A stretch of DNA of 64,000 nucleotides, taken from positions 4,050,501 through 4,114,500 of the forward strand of contig NC_008027.1 of assembly GCF_000026105.1 (NCBI RefSeq), in the 5' to 3' direction. A program made the position numbers and the translations under genes. The first letter of the stretch is position 1. Each line of letters begins with the position of its first letter. Shown in pieces: positions 37,228-45,781 of this stretch. The notes beneath the pieces are model-generated. The model searched no databases. It was not told where the DNA came from and was given only the letters and a program-made list of their open reading frames with translations. Source of the stretch: Pseudomonas entomophila L48. Its GTDB lineage: Bacteria > Pseudomonadota > Gammaproteobacteria > Pseudomonadales > Pseudomonadaceae.

Positions 37228-37575
37228 CTAACCTGCGGAAATCCGTTGCCGCTCGTTCCGATAGAAGCGCTGCACCTCCAGGTACTCCTGGTCGATGCGA
37301 TTGATCAGGTCTTCGATACCGTACAGCGGCACCTGGCGCACGCGATCCTCCAGTTGCTGGCAGAGACCGGCCAGGCCCACGGCCCCCATGTTGCTGCTGC
37401 TGCCCTTGAAGCTGTGCGCCGCCATCCCGAGTTCACCGGCATCCTTGGCTTCGTGCAGCTGATTGAGACGTCGCTCGGAGTCCTCGAGGAAGGTTTCCAG
37501 CAATTGCGGGTAGCCGTCCTCCATGACCTCCCGAAGGTCACTGAGCACCTTGTGATCGATATGCACGTCCACCAC
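37228..37575 (-). CDS. hptB: Histidine phosphotransfer protein HptB
   Basis: 115-residue Hpt domain; the phosphoryl-accepting residue is His54 in 'MAAHSFKGSSSNMG'. In P. aeruginosa HptB receives phosphate from hybrid kinases (RetS, PA1611 and others) and passes it to HsbR, linking swarming, biofilm and the Gac/Rsm pathway. The GTG at 37575 is chosen because AAGGAG lies 7 bases before it. It lies downstream of hsbR. Confidence 0.92.
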   Translation of the reverse strand: MVDVHIDHKVLSDLREVMEDGYPQLLETFLEDSERRLNQLHEAKDAGELGMAAHSFKGSSSNMGAVGLAGLCQQLEDRVRQVPLYGIEDLINRIDQEYLEVQRFYRNERQRISAG

Positions 37576-37641
37576 TTGCTCACTCCTTGATCAAGCCTGT
37601 TTACACCTCGGCCCGAAGCTCACTTCGGGCCAACCCTCGAC

Positions 37642-39345
37642 TCACCACTCGAACTCCACCCGCGCCAGGCGCCCACCCTCAAGCCACTGAGCGCGGCAAC
37701 CCAGGCGGCGAACCAAACCCAACCCACGCCCACTGAAGCCCTGCTCGACCGGCGCCAGCGCAAGCATTCGCGCAACATCGAACCCGGCACCGCTGTCGCG
37801 AACCTCGATCCTCAGATGCCCGCCCTCACCGCGCGGCTCCACCAACAGGGCGATTTCGACAAACCCCTCGATGCCGCCCGCCAGGCGCTGCCCCCGTTGA
37901 CGATAGTACTCGGAGAAGCCCTGCGCGTCGCGCTTGAGGCGCGAATCCAACCCCAGCACACCGTGCTCCAGGGCATTGGAATACAACTCGCTCAACACAC
38001 TGTGCAGCATCCCGCTGACAGGCCGCAGGCCATGTATTTCCTGCAAGAGCTGCACCAGGTAAGGCACCGGGTTGAAACGCCTGAGGCTCTCGCCACGCAA
38101 GGTGAAGTTCAACGCCCACTCCAGCGGGCTCGAGCGCCCACTGTCGGAGTAGACCACCGCCTGCGGCACGACATCCGCAGGCGCCAGCATGCGGATGTCG
38201 CACAGGCTGATGTCGTCCCGGGTCTGGCCACCGAAGCGCTCCAGCGCCTGCATGACCTCCTCGAACAACAGCGCGGGCTGACGATTTTCAGCCAGCACCT
38301 GACGCAGCCGCGCCACACCGAACAGGCATTCCTGCGCATCGCCGCTGTCGATCACGCCGTCGGACAGCAGAAACAACCGCTCCCCCACGGCAAGCGGCAT
38401 GACCTCGGTGGTGTCGTCGAACTGATCAGGTGCCAGGATCCCCAGGGGCAGATGACGCGAAGGCATTACCGCCAGCACCTCACCTTGCGCCGAAAGCTGG
38501 TAGCCATCCGGCATCCCGCCATTCCAGATCTCCACCGTCCCACGCTGGAAGCTCAAGTTGAGCAGCAGCGCGCAGCAGAACATGTCCACCGGCAGGATGC
38601 GCTTGAGCTTGGCGTTCATCTCGCGCAGCGTCTCGACCAGGCCGTAGCCCTTGGCCGTCATGCCGTAGAAGACTTCCGCCAGGGGCATGGCGCCGACCGC
38701 TGCCGGCAGGCCATGCCCGGTGAAGTCCCCCAGCAGAACGTGCATATCGCCGGACGGCGTGAAGGCGGCCAGCAGCAGGTCGCCGTTGAACAACGCATAA
38801 GGCGACTGCAGGTAGCGGATGTTCGACGCATTGAGGCAGCCGGAATGCGCGACCTTGTCGAACACGGCCTTGGCCACCCGCTGCTCGTTGAGCAGATGAT
38901 GGTGATGGCGGGTGATCTGGTCGCGCTGCTCCAGCACCACGGCCTGCAACCGGCGCAAACGGTCCATGGCGCGAATCTTGGCGCCCAGGATCACCGCGCT
39001 GTAGGGCTTGGCCATGAAGTCGTCGCCTCCGGCCTCCAGGCAACGCACCAGCCCCTCTTCTTCGTTGAGCGAGGTCAGAAAGATGATCGGCACCAACGCC
39101 TCACCCGCCAGCGCTTTGATCCGCCGCGCCGCCTCGAAGCCATCCATCACCGGCATCAGTGCATCCAGCAAGACCAATTGCGGCCGCTGCTCGGCGAACA
39201 CCGCCACCGCCTGCTCGCCGTTCTCCGCGGTGATGACCTCATGCCCCTGGCGCCGCACGATCTGCGCCAGCAGCATGCGGTCCGCGGCGCCGTCCTCGGC
39301 GATCAGCACGGTCAACGCCTGTTCGGCAGGCATGACGGCATTCAA
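37642..39345 (-). CDS. hsbR: Response regulator HsbR (receiver, PP2C phosphatase and kinase domains)
   Basis: 567 residues. A receiver domain (about 10-130) has Asp61 ('LVLLDALMPVMDG'). A SpoIIE/PP2C-type phosphatase domain (about 190-395) includes 'LLGDFTGHGLPAAVGAMPL' and 'LFLLSDGVID'. A C-terminal HATPase/anti-sigma-like kinase domain (about 430-567) has 'SELYSNALEHGVLG' and 'VRDSGAGFD'. Known homologs control the phosphorylation of the anti-anti-sigma factor HsbA. The start overlaps the hsbA stop as ATGA. Confidence 0.93.
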   Translation of the reverse strand: MNAVMPAEQALTVLIAEDGAADRMLLAQIVRRQGHEVITAENGEQAVAVFAEQRPQLVLLDALMPVMDGFEAARRIKALAGEALVPIIFLTSLNEEEGLVRCLEAGGDDFMAKPYSAVILGAKIRAMDRLRRLQAVVLEQRDQITRHHHHLLNEQRVAKAVFDKVAHSGCLNASNIRYLQSPYALFNGDLLLAAFTPSGDMHVLLGDFTGHGLPAAVGAMPLAEVFYGMTAKGYGLVETLREMNAKLKRILPVDMFCCALLLNLSFQRGTVEIWNGGMPDGYQLSAQGEVLAVMPSRHLPLGILAPDQFDDTTEVMPLAVGERLFLLSDGVIDSGDAQECLFGVARLRQVLAENRQPALLFEEVMQALERFGGQTRDDISLCDIRMLAPADVVPQAVVYSDSGRSSPLEWALNFTLRGESLRRFNPVPYLVQLLQEIHGLRPVSGMLHSVLSELYSNALEHGVLGLDSRLKRDAQGFSEYYRQRGQRLAGGIEGFVEIALLVEPRGEGGHLRIEVRDSGAGFDVARMLALAPVEQGFSGRGLGLVRRLGCRAQWLEGGRLARVEFEW

Positions 39346-39641
39346 CTGATGTCGAACAGCTTTTCAAAATTGGAGATAGCCAGGATCTTGCGAACGTCGG
39401 GGCTGGCGTGGACCACGCGGATATCCGGCTCATCCCCCCCGACATGATCACGCAGCAACAGCAGCATGCCCAACGCGGAGCTGTCCAGATAGGTGGCCTC
39501 TTTCAGATCAACGATCACCGAGTCCGGCTGGCGACGCTCGTAGGCGTCCCTGAATTCCTGATGCTTGCCGAAATCGAAACGACCCTTGACCTTGATCGTC
39601 AGCTGTTTCCCGTCCTGTGAAAAATCAGTCTCGACTGCCAT
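39342..39641 (-). CDS. hsbA: Anti-anti-sigma factor HsbA (STAS domain)
   Basis: 99-residue STAS-domain protein. The phosphorylatable serine lies in 'ATYLDSSALGMLLLL' (Ser54 or Ser55). In P. aeruginosa, unphosphorylated HsbA binds FlgM and so frees FliA, while phosphorylated HsbA binds the diguanylate cyclase HsbD. The start at 39641 (MAVETDFSQ) gives the usual family length; a longer frame upstream runs into the REP element. Confidence 0.93.
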   Translation of the reverse strand: MAVETDFSQDGKQLTIKVKGRFDFGKHQEFRDAYERRQPDSVIVDLKEATYLDSSALGMLLLLRDHVGGDEPDIRVVHASPDVRKILAISNFEKLFDIS

Positions 39642-39733
39642 GCCAGCGATTCCTTCGGTGATGGCTAATACAACATCTGAAGGTTTAGCAGCCAGCCCGG
39701 CACCCCGCAAGCCAAGCGGTTTTTCCCAAACCT

Positions 39734-39797
39734 CTGTAGGAGCCAGCTTGCTGGCGAACCCGGACACCACGATTCGCCAGCAAGCTGGCTCCTACAG
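39734..39797. repeat. REP-type inverted repeat overlapping the fliJ stop
   Basis: Perfect 25-base arms (39734-39758 and 39773-39797; 'ctgtaggagccagcttgctggcgaa') around a 14-base loop. Its family variant differs from the other REPs here (agccagcttgctggc core). The last sense codon and stop of fliJ lie in its outer end. Confidence 0.87.
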
Positions 39798-40244
39798 GGG
39801 AGCGTGGCGCGGCAGGCGCTGGGAAAGTTCGTCGAGCAGGCGCTGCTCGCGCTTGTCCTCGGCTCGACGGGCCTCGTCCAGGTAGCGCTGCACCAGCTTG
39901 CGCAGCCCCTCCACCCGGGCATAGGCCTGCTGCCAGGTGTTGCGCGCGTTATTGAGGTTGTTCTGGTGCCAGGTCAGGCTCTGGCGCTGCTGGGTCATCG
40001 CGGTTTCCAGCTGCGCAAGGAAACGCTGGTAGTTGAGCAGCCAGCTGCCATCGACGCCCTGCCCGCCGCGATTGATCCACTGCATCTGATAGGCTTCGCG
40101 GAAACTCTCAAGTTCCGCCAGCTTGACCTGGGCGTCACTGACCAGCCGCTGGAAATGCCCCACCCGCTGGGCAGCCTTGCGCTCGGCCTCTTCGGCCATC
40201 TCCACCACCGGCACCAGGCGCGCGGCGCGACTTGGCTGGGCCAT
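39792..40244 (-). CDS. fliJ: Flagellar export chaperone FliJ
   Basis: 150-residue coiled-coil protein that joins the FliI ATPase ring to FlhA and escorts chaperones. Nearly all of it is alpha-helical and Gln/Arg/Glu-rich ('VEMAEEAERKAAQRVGHFQRLVSDAQVKLAELE'). The final CTG TAG is formed by the edge of a REP element, so the C-terminus may differ from relatives by a few residues. It starts 6 bases after fliI. Confidence 0.92.
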   Translation of the reverse strand: MAQPSRAARLVPVVEMAEEAERKAAQRVGHFQRLVSDAQVKLAELESFREAYQMQWINRGGQGVDGSWLLNYQRFLAQLETAMTQQRQSLTWHQNNLNNARNTWQQAYARVEGLRKLVQRYLDEARRAEDKREQRLLDELSQRLPRHAPL

Positions 40245-40250
40245 GACCTA

Positions 40251-41606
40251 TCACCCCGCCGGCGGCACGAAGATTGCGCCCAGCTCTTCGCGGCTCTGGG
40301 CCATGCCGACATTTTCGTCCAGACCCTGGCGCAGGAAGTCCACCAGCTTGGGCTGCAGGGCGATGGCCAGGTCGGTCTCCACGTCGCCACCGGCCACATA
40401 GGCGCCGACGCTGATCAGGTCGCGGCTCTGCGACAGGCGCGACCACAGCTGCTTGAACTTCTGCGCCTGGCGCAGGTGGTCGGGGTCGACCACCTGGGGC
40501 ATGACCCGGCTGATGGACGCTTCGATATCGATGGCCGGGTAGTGCCCTTCCTCGGCCAGGCGCCGCGACAGCACGAAGTGGCCGTCGAGCACACCCCGCG
40601 CCGAGTCGGCGATCGGGTCCTGCTGGTCGTCGCCTTCGGATAGCACGGTATAGAACGCCGTGATCGACCCGCCACCCGGCTCGCCGTTACCCGCCCGCTC
40701 CACCAGCTTGGGCAGCTTGGCGAACACCGAAGGCGGATAGCCACGGGTGGCGGGTGGCTCGCCGATGGCCAGGGCGATTTCGCGCTGGGCCTGGGCGAAA
40801 CGGGTCAGGGAGTCCATCAGCAACAGGACGTTCTTGCCCTTGTCGCGGAAATACTCGGCAATTCGCGTGCAATACATCGCCGCGCGCAGCCGCATCAACG
40901 GGGCGTCGTCCGCAGGCGACGCGACCACGACCGAACGCTTGAGCCCTTCCTCACCGAGGATGTGCTCGATGAATTCCTTCACTTCGCGACCACGCTCACC
41001 GATCAGCCCGACGACGATGATCTCGGCTTCAGTGAAGCAGGTCATCATGCCCAGCAACACCGACTTACCGACACCGGTGCCGGCGAACAGGCCAAGACGC
41101 TGGCCGCGCCCGACCGTCAGCAAGCCATTGATGCTGCGAATGCCGACATCCAGCGGCTGGCTAATGGGGTCGCGGTTGAGCGGGTTGATGACCGGGCCAT
41201 CCATCGGCACCCAGTCCTCGGCCTTCATCCCACCCTTGCCATCCAGGGCCCGGCCGGCACCGTCGAGCACCCGCCCGAGCATGCTCATGCCCATGGGCAG
41301 GCGGCCACTGTCATCCAGCGGCACCACCCGGGCTCCCGGGGCCAGGCCGGCGATGCTGCCGACCGGCATGAGGAACACCTTGTCACCGGAGAAGCCCATC
41401 ACTTCGGCTTCGACCTGCACCGGGTGATAGCTGTCGTCGTTGATCACCAGGCAGCGGCTGCCCACGGCGGCGCGCAGGCCCTCGGCCTCCAGGGTCAACC
41501 CGACCATGCGCAGCAGGCGGCCTTCCACCACCGGCTGGTCCGGCAAGCGGATGGCATCGGCGTAACCTTCGAGGCGCTTGCCGAAGCTGGTGCGATCAAG
41601 GCGCAT
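40251..41606 (-). CDS. fliI: Flagellum-specific ATPase FliI
   Basis: 451-residue F1-beta-like ATPase energising flagellar export. Walker A is AGTGVGKS at 175-182; '[17 protein letters not shown]' holds Walker B and the downstream catalytic region. The start at 41606 (MRLDRTSFG) gives the normal length and overlaps fliH by 11 bases; a longer frame reading through fliH is rejected. Confidence 0.96.
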   Translation of the reverse strand: MRLDRTSFGKRLEGYADAIRLPDQPVVEGRLLRMVGLTLEAEGLRAAVGSRCLVINDDSYHPVQVEAEVMGFSGDKVFLMPVGSIAGLAPGARVVPLDDSGRLPMGMSMLGRVLDGAGRALDGKGGMKAEDWVPMDGPVINPLNRDPISQPLDVGIRSINGLLTVGRGQRLGLFAGTGVGKSVLLGMMTCFTEAEIIVVGLIGERGREVKEFIEHILGEEGLKRSVVVASPADDAPLMRLRAAMYCTRIAEYFRDKGKNVLLLMDSLTRFAQAQREIALAIGEPPATRGYPPSVFAKLPKLVERAGNGEPGGGSITAFYTVLSEGDDQQDPIADSARGVLDGHFVLSRRLAEEGHYPAIDIEASISRVMPQVVDPDHLRQAQKFKQLWSRLSQSRDLISVGAYVAGGDVETDLAIALQPKLVDFLRQGLDENVGMAQSREELGAIFVPPAG

Positions 41607-42369
41607 CAGCGGCTCCCGGCTGGTCCTCGAGCTCGATGGAGATATCCGGCGCGGCAGGATGCAGCGAATGGTCGTGGGACTGGTCGAACAGCTGCGCCAC
41701 GGCCTTCTCGATTCGCGTCTCCATGGTCGCGTCGATACGGCTGTGGGCGGTCTCGATGCGGCAACCTCCCGGCAACAACGCCTCATCCTCGAGCAGCTTC
41801 CAGCTTTCCTCGTGGCGCTCGCGCAGGGCCTTGGCCAGTTCGAAATCCTGGGGGTTGAGATGGATGCGAATGTTGTCGGCGCCCATGGGCAGCAGCTTCA
41901 AGGCTTCGCGCAGGACATGGGTGATATGGCTGGAGTCGGTGCGCAGCTCGCGGCCGATGACCTGGCGCGCCATGTGCGCCACCAGTTGCACCATGCCTTT
42001 CTCGATCTGGGTATCCTGCTCGGCGATCGGCTCGAGCAGATGACCCATGAGCTGCTCCAGGCTCGCCAGCTTCGCCGCCAGGGCGACTTCGGCCTCCTGG
42101 CGCACCTTCAGCTGGGTGCTATGGAAACCTTCGCGCTCACCGGTGGCGAAACCTTCGTTGTAGGCCTCCTGGCGGATGGCTTCGAGTTCTTCGAGGGTCA
42201 GTGGCTGGACTTCCTCCAGCGGCACTTCCTCGATTTCCTCTTCGACGACCTCGGGCTCAGGCTCGGGTACCGGCTCAGGCTCGGGGTCGAAGCTGGGCAA
42301 CGCCCAGACATCGACACCCTCGAGGTCGCGGGCGCGGATCAGGTCGCTGGGATGTTCGGTGGTAGACAT
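41596..42369 (-). CDS. fliH: Flagellar assembly protein FliH
   Basis: 257-residue negative regulator of FliI. An acidic Pro/Glu-rich segment (about 25-60, with repeated '[12 protein letters not shown]') precedes the coiled-coil and the C-terminal FliI-binding domain ('[27 protein letters not shown]'). It is separated from fliG by 167 bases holding a REP doublet, so it may be less tightly coupled to fliG than in relatives. Confidence 0.93.
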   Translation of the reverse strand: MSTTEHPSDLIRARDLEGVDVWALPSFDPEPEPVPEPEPEVVEEEIEEVPLEEVQPLTLEELEAIRQEAYNEGFATGEREGFHSTQLKVRQEAEVALAAKLASLEQLMGHLLEPIAEQDTQIEKGMVQLVAHMARQVIGRELRTDSSHITHVLREALKLLPMGADNIRIHLNPQDFELAKALRERHEESWKLLEDEALLPGGCRIETAHSRIDATMETRIEKAVAQLFDQSHDHSLHPAAPDISIELEDQPGAADAP

Positions 42370-42411
42370 GTTTTCAGGTACTCAAAAGCCATCTGCAACC
42401 AACGCGCCCCC

Positions 42412-42515
42412 TGTAGGAGCGGCCTTGTGCCGCGAAAGGGCTGCAAGGCAGCCCCGGCATTCTGCGGTGACATCAAGGCTGCGCAGCCCTTTCGCGGCGC
42501 AAGGCCGCTCCCACA
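42412..42515. repeat. REP doublet between fliG and fliH
   Basis: Arms of about 33 bases at 42412-42444 and 42483-42515 ('tgtaggagcggccttgtgcc...' and its near-complement) flank a 38-base centre. It interrupts the fliEFGHIJ operon in an otherwise tightly packed region. Confidence 0.87.
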
Positions 42516-42536
42516 AGGACCGCTTCGCCCCGCAGG

Positions 42537-43556
42537 TCAGATCATTTCCTCGGCACCCTTGCCGCCAAGCACGATTTCGCCGGCCTCGGCCATGCGTCGG
42601 GCGATGGTGAGGATTTCCTTCTGCGCCGTTTCCACGTCGCTGACCCGCACCGGCCCTTTCGCCTCCAGGTCGTCGCGCAGCAGTTCCGAGGCGCGCTTGG
42701 ACATGTTCTTGAAGACCTTGTCCTTGACCTTTTCGTCGGCGCCCTTGAGCGACACCACCAGCACGTCGGAGGACACCTCGCGCAGCAGCGCCTGGATACC
42801 GCGGTCGTCGACGTCGGCCAGGTTGTTGAAGACGAACATCAGGTCTTCGATCTGCTCCGACAGGTCGCTGTCGATCTCGCGGATCGCGTCCATCAGCGCG
42901 CCTTCCACCGAACTGTCGAGGAAGTTCATGATGTCGGCGGCGCGCTTGATGCCACCCAAGGTGGTGCGCGCGGCGTTGGAGTTGCCGGAGAACTGCTTCT
43001 CGAGGATCTGGTTGAGTTCCTTGAGCGCCGCCGGTTGCACGGTATTGAGCGAGGAGACGCGCAGGACGATGTCCAGGCGCACCTTGTGGTCGAAATTGCT
43101 CAGCACCTCACCGGCCTGGTCGGGGTCGAGGTAGGCGACCACGATGGCCTGGATCTGCGGGTGCTCGTAGCGGATGACGTCGGCCACGGCACGCGGCTCC
43201 ATCCACTTGAGGCTGTCCAGGCCGCTGGTGTTGCCACCGAGCAGGATACGGTCGATCAGGCCGTTGGCCTTGTCCTCGCCGAGGGCCTGGTTGAGCATCT
43301 TGCGAATGTAGCCGTCGGAGCCGACACCCAGGCTGGTCTGGTCGCCGACGATCTCGACGAACTCGCTCATGACCTGCTCGACCTGCTCGCGATGGACGTT
43401 GCCCATCTGCGCCATGGCCACACCGACCCGCTGCACTTCCTTGGGCCCCATGTGGCGCAGTACCTGCGCGGCATCGGTCTCGCCGAGCGAGAGCAGGAGA
43501 ATGGCCGCTTTGTCGACGCGGCTCAGCTTGGCGGTAATGGCTCGATTGTCACTCAT
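42537..43556 (-). CDS. fliG: Flagellar motor switch protein FliG
   Basis: 339-residue C-ring protein that binds FliF through its N-terminal domain and contacts stators through its C-terminal domain. 'EHPQIQAIVVAYLDPDQAGEVLSNF' (middle ARM domain) and 'MFVFNNLADVDDRGIQALLREVSSDVLVVSLKGADEKVKDKVFKNMSKRA' region residues are typical. Length is normal, and the start overlaps the fliF end by 8 bases. Confidence 0.97.
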   Translation of the reverse strand: MSDNRAITAKLSRVDKAAILLLSLGETDAAQVLRHMGPKEVQRVGVAMAQMGNVHREQVEQVMSEFVEIVGDQTSLGVGSDGYIRKMLNQALGEDKANGLIDRILLGGNTSGLDSLKWMEPRAVADVIRYEHPQIQAIVVAYLDPDQAGEVLSNFDHKVRLDIVLRVSSLNTVQPAALKELNQILEKQFSGNSNAARTTLGGIKRAADIMNFLDSSVEGALMDAIREIDSDLSEQIEDLMFVFNNLADVDDRGIQALLREVSSDVLVVSLKGADEKVKDKVFKNMSKRASELLRDDLEAKGPVRVSDVETAQKEILTIARRMAEAGEIVLGGKGAEEMI

Positions 43557-45327
43557 CGGCGTTGATCCACTCTTTCACGACCTGGGCCACGCGGCCCGGG
43601 TCTTCGGCCACCAGGCCCTTGATTGCGTTGAGCTGTGCCTCGTAACCCTCGCTCGGGCTTGGCAACAGAATGCTTGTCGGGCCACCCAGGCTGACGCGGT
43701 CGTTGGCCAGTTCGCCATCCAGACCGATCATGCCGCCCAGCTCCATGTCGCTGTCCGTGGCAGCCTGCTTGCCGCCACCTGTGATATTGGTGAGCACCGG
43801 ACGCAGCACGCCGAACACCAGCACCAGGATGAACAGCACGCCCAGCACTTGCTTGACGATGTCCCAGAACCACGGCTGCGAGTAGAACGGAATGTCGACC
43901 AGCTCGTCGCCACGATCGGCGGCGAACGGCACGTTGATCACGGTGACGCTGTCGCCACGGCTGGCATCGAAGCCCACGGCGTCCTGCACCAGGCGGGTGA
44001 AGCGCGCCAGGTCTTCGGCGCCCCACGGGGTGCGTGTGGCTTCGCCACTGGCGGCGTCGAGCTTGACCTGGTCATCCACCACCACGGCCACCGACAGGCG
44101 GGTCAGGCGACCCTGCTGCTGGCGGGTGTGGCTGATGGAGCGGTCCAGTTCGAAGTTCTTGGTGCTCTGCTGGCGCTTGTCGCTCGGGTACGGCGCGAGC
44201 ATCGGCTGGCCGGTGGCCGGGTCCATGATCTGCTGGCCGTTGGCGTCCACCAGCGGCTGGCCAGGCTGGATGGCACCGGCCGGCGTCGCGGCGGCACGGG
44301 CGTTCTCTGGCGCGGAGGCGCCGGCTGGCGGCTGGTTGCTCAGGGCACCCGGCACACCTTGCGGGCCCTGGCTGCTGGCGCGCTGTTCGTTGACCGACTG
44401 CTCGCTGCGCAGCGCCGGCTGGTCAGGGTTGAACTGCTCGGAGGTGGACTCGACGGCGCTGAAGTCGACGTCGGCCGACACTTCGGCCTTGTAGCGGTCA
44501 TTGCCCAGCACCGGCTGCAGGATGTTGTGCACGCGCTGGGTCAGCAGGCCTTCCATGCGGCGGCTGTAGTCGAACTGCTTGCCGGCCATGCTCAGGGCGG
44601 TGTCCTGCAGTTGATCCGAAAGCAGGTTGCCTTTCTGGTCGACCACGGTCACCTGCGACTTGTCCAGCTCCGGAACGCTGGTGGCCACGAGGTTGACGAT
44701 GGCCATGACCTGGCCGGCTTCCAGGGCGCGGCCCGGATACAGCTCGACCAGTACCGAGGCGCTGGGCTTGCGCTCGTCACGGACGAACACCGAGCTTTTC
44801 GGGATCGCCAGGTGCACGCGCGCGGCCTTGACATTGTTCAGGCTGGAAACGGTACGGGCCAGCTCGCCTTCCAGGCTGCGGCGGTAGCGGGTGGTTTCCA
44901 TGAACTGGCTGGTGCCCAGCCCCTGCTCTTTATCCAGCAACTCGAAACCGACGTTGCCGTCGCTCGGCGCCACGCCGGCGGCGGCCAGCTTCAGGCGCGC
45001 ACGGGAGAGGTCGTCGGCCTTGACCAGCAGGGCACCGGAGTTCGGTTCCACGTGATAGGGAATGTCGGCGGAGGCAAGCGTGTCCATGACCTGCTTGGTG
45101 TCCATGCCCGCAAGGCTGCCGTACAGCGGCCGGTAATCCGGCTGCTGCGACCAGAGCACCACGGCGAAGCCGATGGCCACGCTGGCGGCCAGGCCGACCA
45201 GCAGGCCAACCTGCCGCAGCATGGGCATCTGCGAGATATTTTCCAGGAACGCCATGCCGAACAGCGGCGGCTTGGCCGCTGGCGGGCCACTTTTGGCGGG
45301 GGCGTTATCGACGACTGCTTCGGCCAT
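43549..45327 (-). CDS. fliF: Flagellar MS-ring protein FliF
   Basis: 592-residue ring protein with two membrane helices (about 38-58 and 475-495) and periplasmic ring-building motifs ('LPYHVEPNSG'-like region near 110 and 'DKEQGLGTSQFMETTRYRRSLEGELART'). The C-terminal tail ('EDPGRVAQVVKEWIN') binds FliG. It includes a Pro/Ala/Gln-rich insert at about 300-370. It starts 15 bases after the fliE stop. Confidence 0.97.
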   Translation of the reverse strand: MAEAVVDNAPAKSGPPAAKPPLFGMAFLENISQMPMLRQVGLLVGLAASVAIGFAVVLWSQQPDYRPLYGSLAGMDTKQVMDTLASADIPYHVEPNSGALLVKADDLSRARLKLAAAGVAPSDGNVGFELLDKEQGLGTSQFMETTRYRRSLEGELARTVSSLNNVKAARVHLAIPKSSVFVRDERKPSASVLVELYPGRALEAGQVMAIVNLVATSVPELDKSQVTVVDQKGNLLSDQLQDTALSMAGKQFDYSRRMEGLLTQRVHNILQPVLGNDRYKAEVSADVDFSAVESTSEQFNPDQPALRSEQSVNEQRASSQGPQGVPGALSNQPPAGASAPENARAAATPAGAIQPGQPLVDANGQQIMDPATGQPMLAPYPSDKRQQSTKNFELDRSISHTRQQQGRLTRLSVAVVVDDQVKLDAASGEATRTPWGAEDLARFTRLVQDAVGFDASRGDSVTVINVPFAADRGDELVDIPFYSQPWFWDIVKQVLGVLFILVLVFGVLRPVLTNITGGGKQAATDSDMELGGMIGLDGELANDRVSLGGPTSILLPSPSEGYEAQLNAIKGLVAEDPGRVAQVVKEWINADE

Positions 45328-45342
45328 GACTCACTCTCGCCC

Positions 45343-45675
45343 TTATACCGGCATCTGCATGATGTCCTGGTACGCCTGTACCAGCTTGTTGCGCACCTGG
45401 GTCAATGCCTGGAACGACACGGAGGCTTTCTGCGAGGCGATCATGACGTCAGTCAGGTCGACACCGCTCTTGCCGATTTCAAAGGCGTTGGCCAGTTGGC
45501 TGGAGGCCTGCTGGGTTTCATGCACCTTGCCAATCGCCTGGCCGAGCATGTCGGCGAAGCTGCTCTGCCCTGGCGCCAGTTCTGGCGCGGCAGTGGTCTT
45601 GGGCGTGGACATGGCTTCGGCCTTCATGGCGCGCATGTCCATCATCAGACGATTGAATTCAACACCTTGGGTCAT
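45343..45675 (-). CDS. fliE: Flagellar hook-basal body protein FliE
   Basis: 110-residue protein joining the MS ring to the rod. The start at 45675 ([11 protein letters not shown]) is preceded by GGAGAG at 8 bases; an upstream in-frame start lacks this. The C-terminal '[26 protein letters not shown]' is the family signature. It heads the fliEFGHIJ operon, with a sigma-54 promoter about 60 bases upstream. Confidence 0.95.
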   Translation of the reverse strand: MTQGVEFNRLMMDMRAMKAEAMSTPKTTAAPELAPGQSSFADMLGQAIGKVHETQQASSQLANAFEIGKSGVDLTDVMIASQKASVSFQALTQVRNKLVQAYQDIMQMPV

Positions 45676-45735
45676 GGACTTCTCTCTCCGGCGGCCGCAT
45701 TTTTTTGACACTCATGCAGCGAATAGGCTGGGACT

Positions 45736-45751
45736 AGCAAGAGGAGTGCCA
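45736..45751 (-). promoter_or_regulatory. Sigma-54 promoter of the fliE operon
   Basis: On the minus strand TGGCACTCCTCTTGCT matches TGGCACGNNNNTTGCW at 11 of 12 defined positions, with GG-N10-GC spacing. It sits between fleR and fliE and is expected to respond to FleR. Confidence 0.87.
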
Positions 45752-45781
45752 GCCCGCCCGTCATACATTCAAAACAATTGA

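Noticed and set aside
10648..42515. Six inverted repeats considered as CRISPR or transposon ends
   Set aside because: They are isolated inverted pairs, not regularly spaced direct repeats, with no cas genes, transposase or target duplication; the sequence matches the Pseudomonas REP type.
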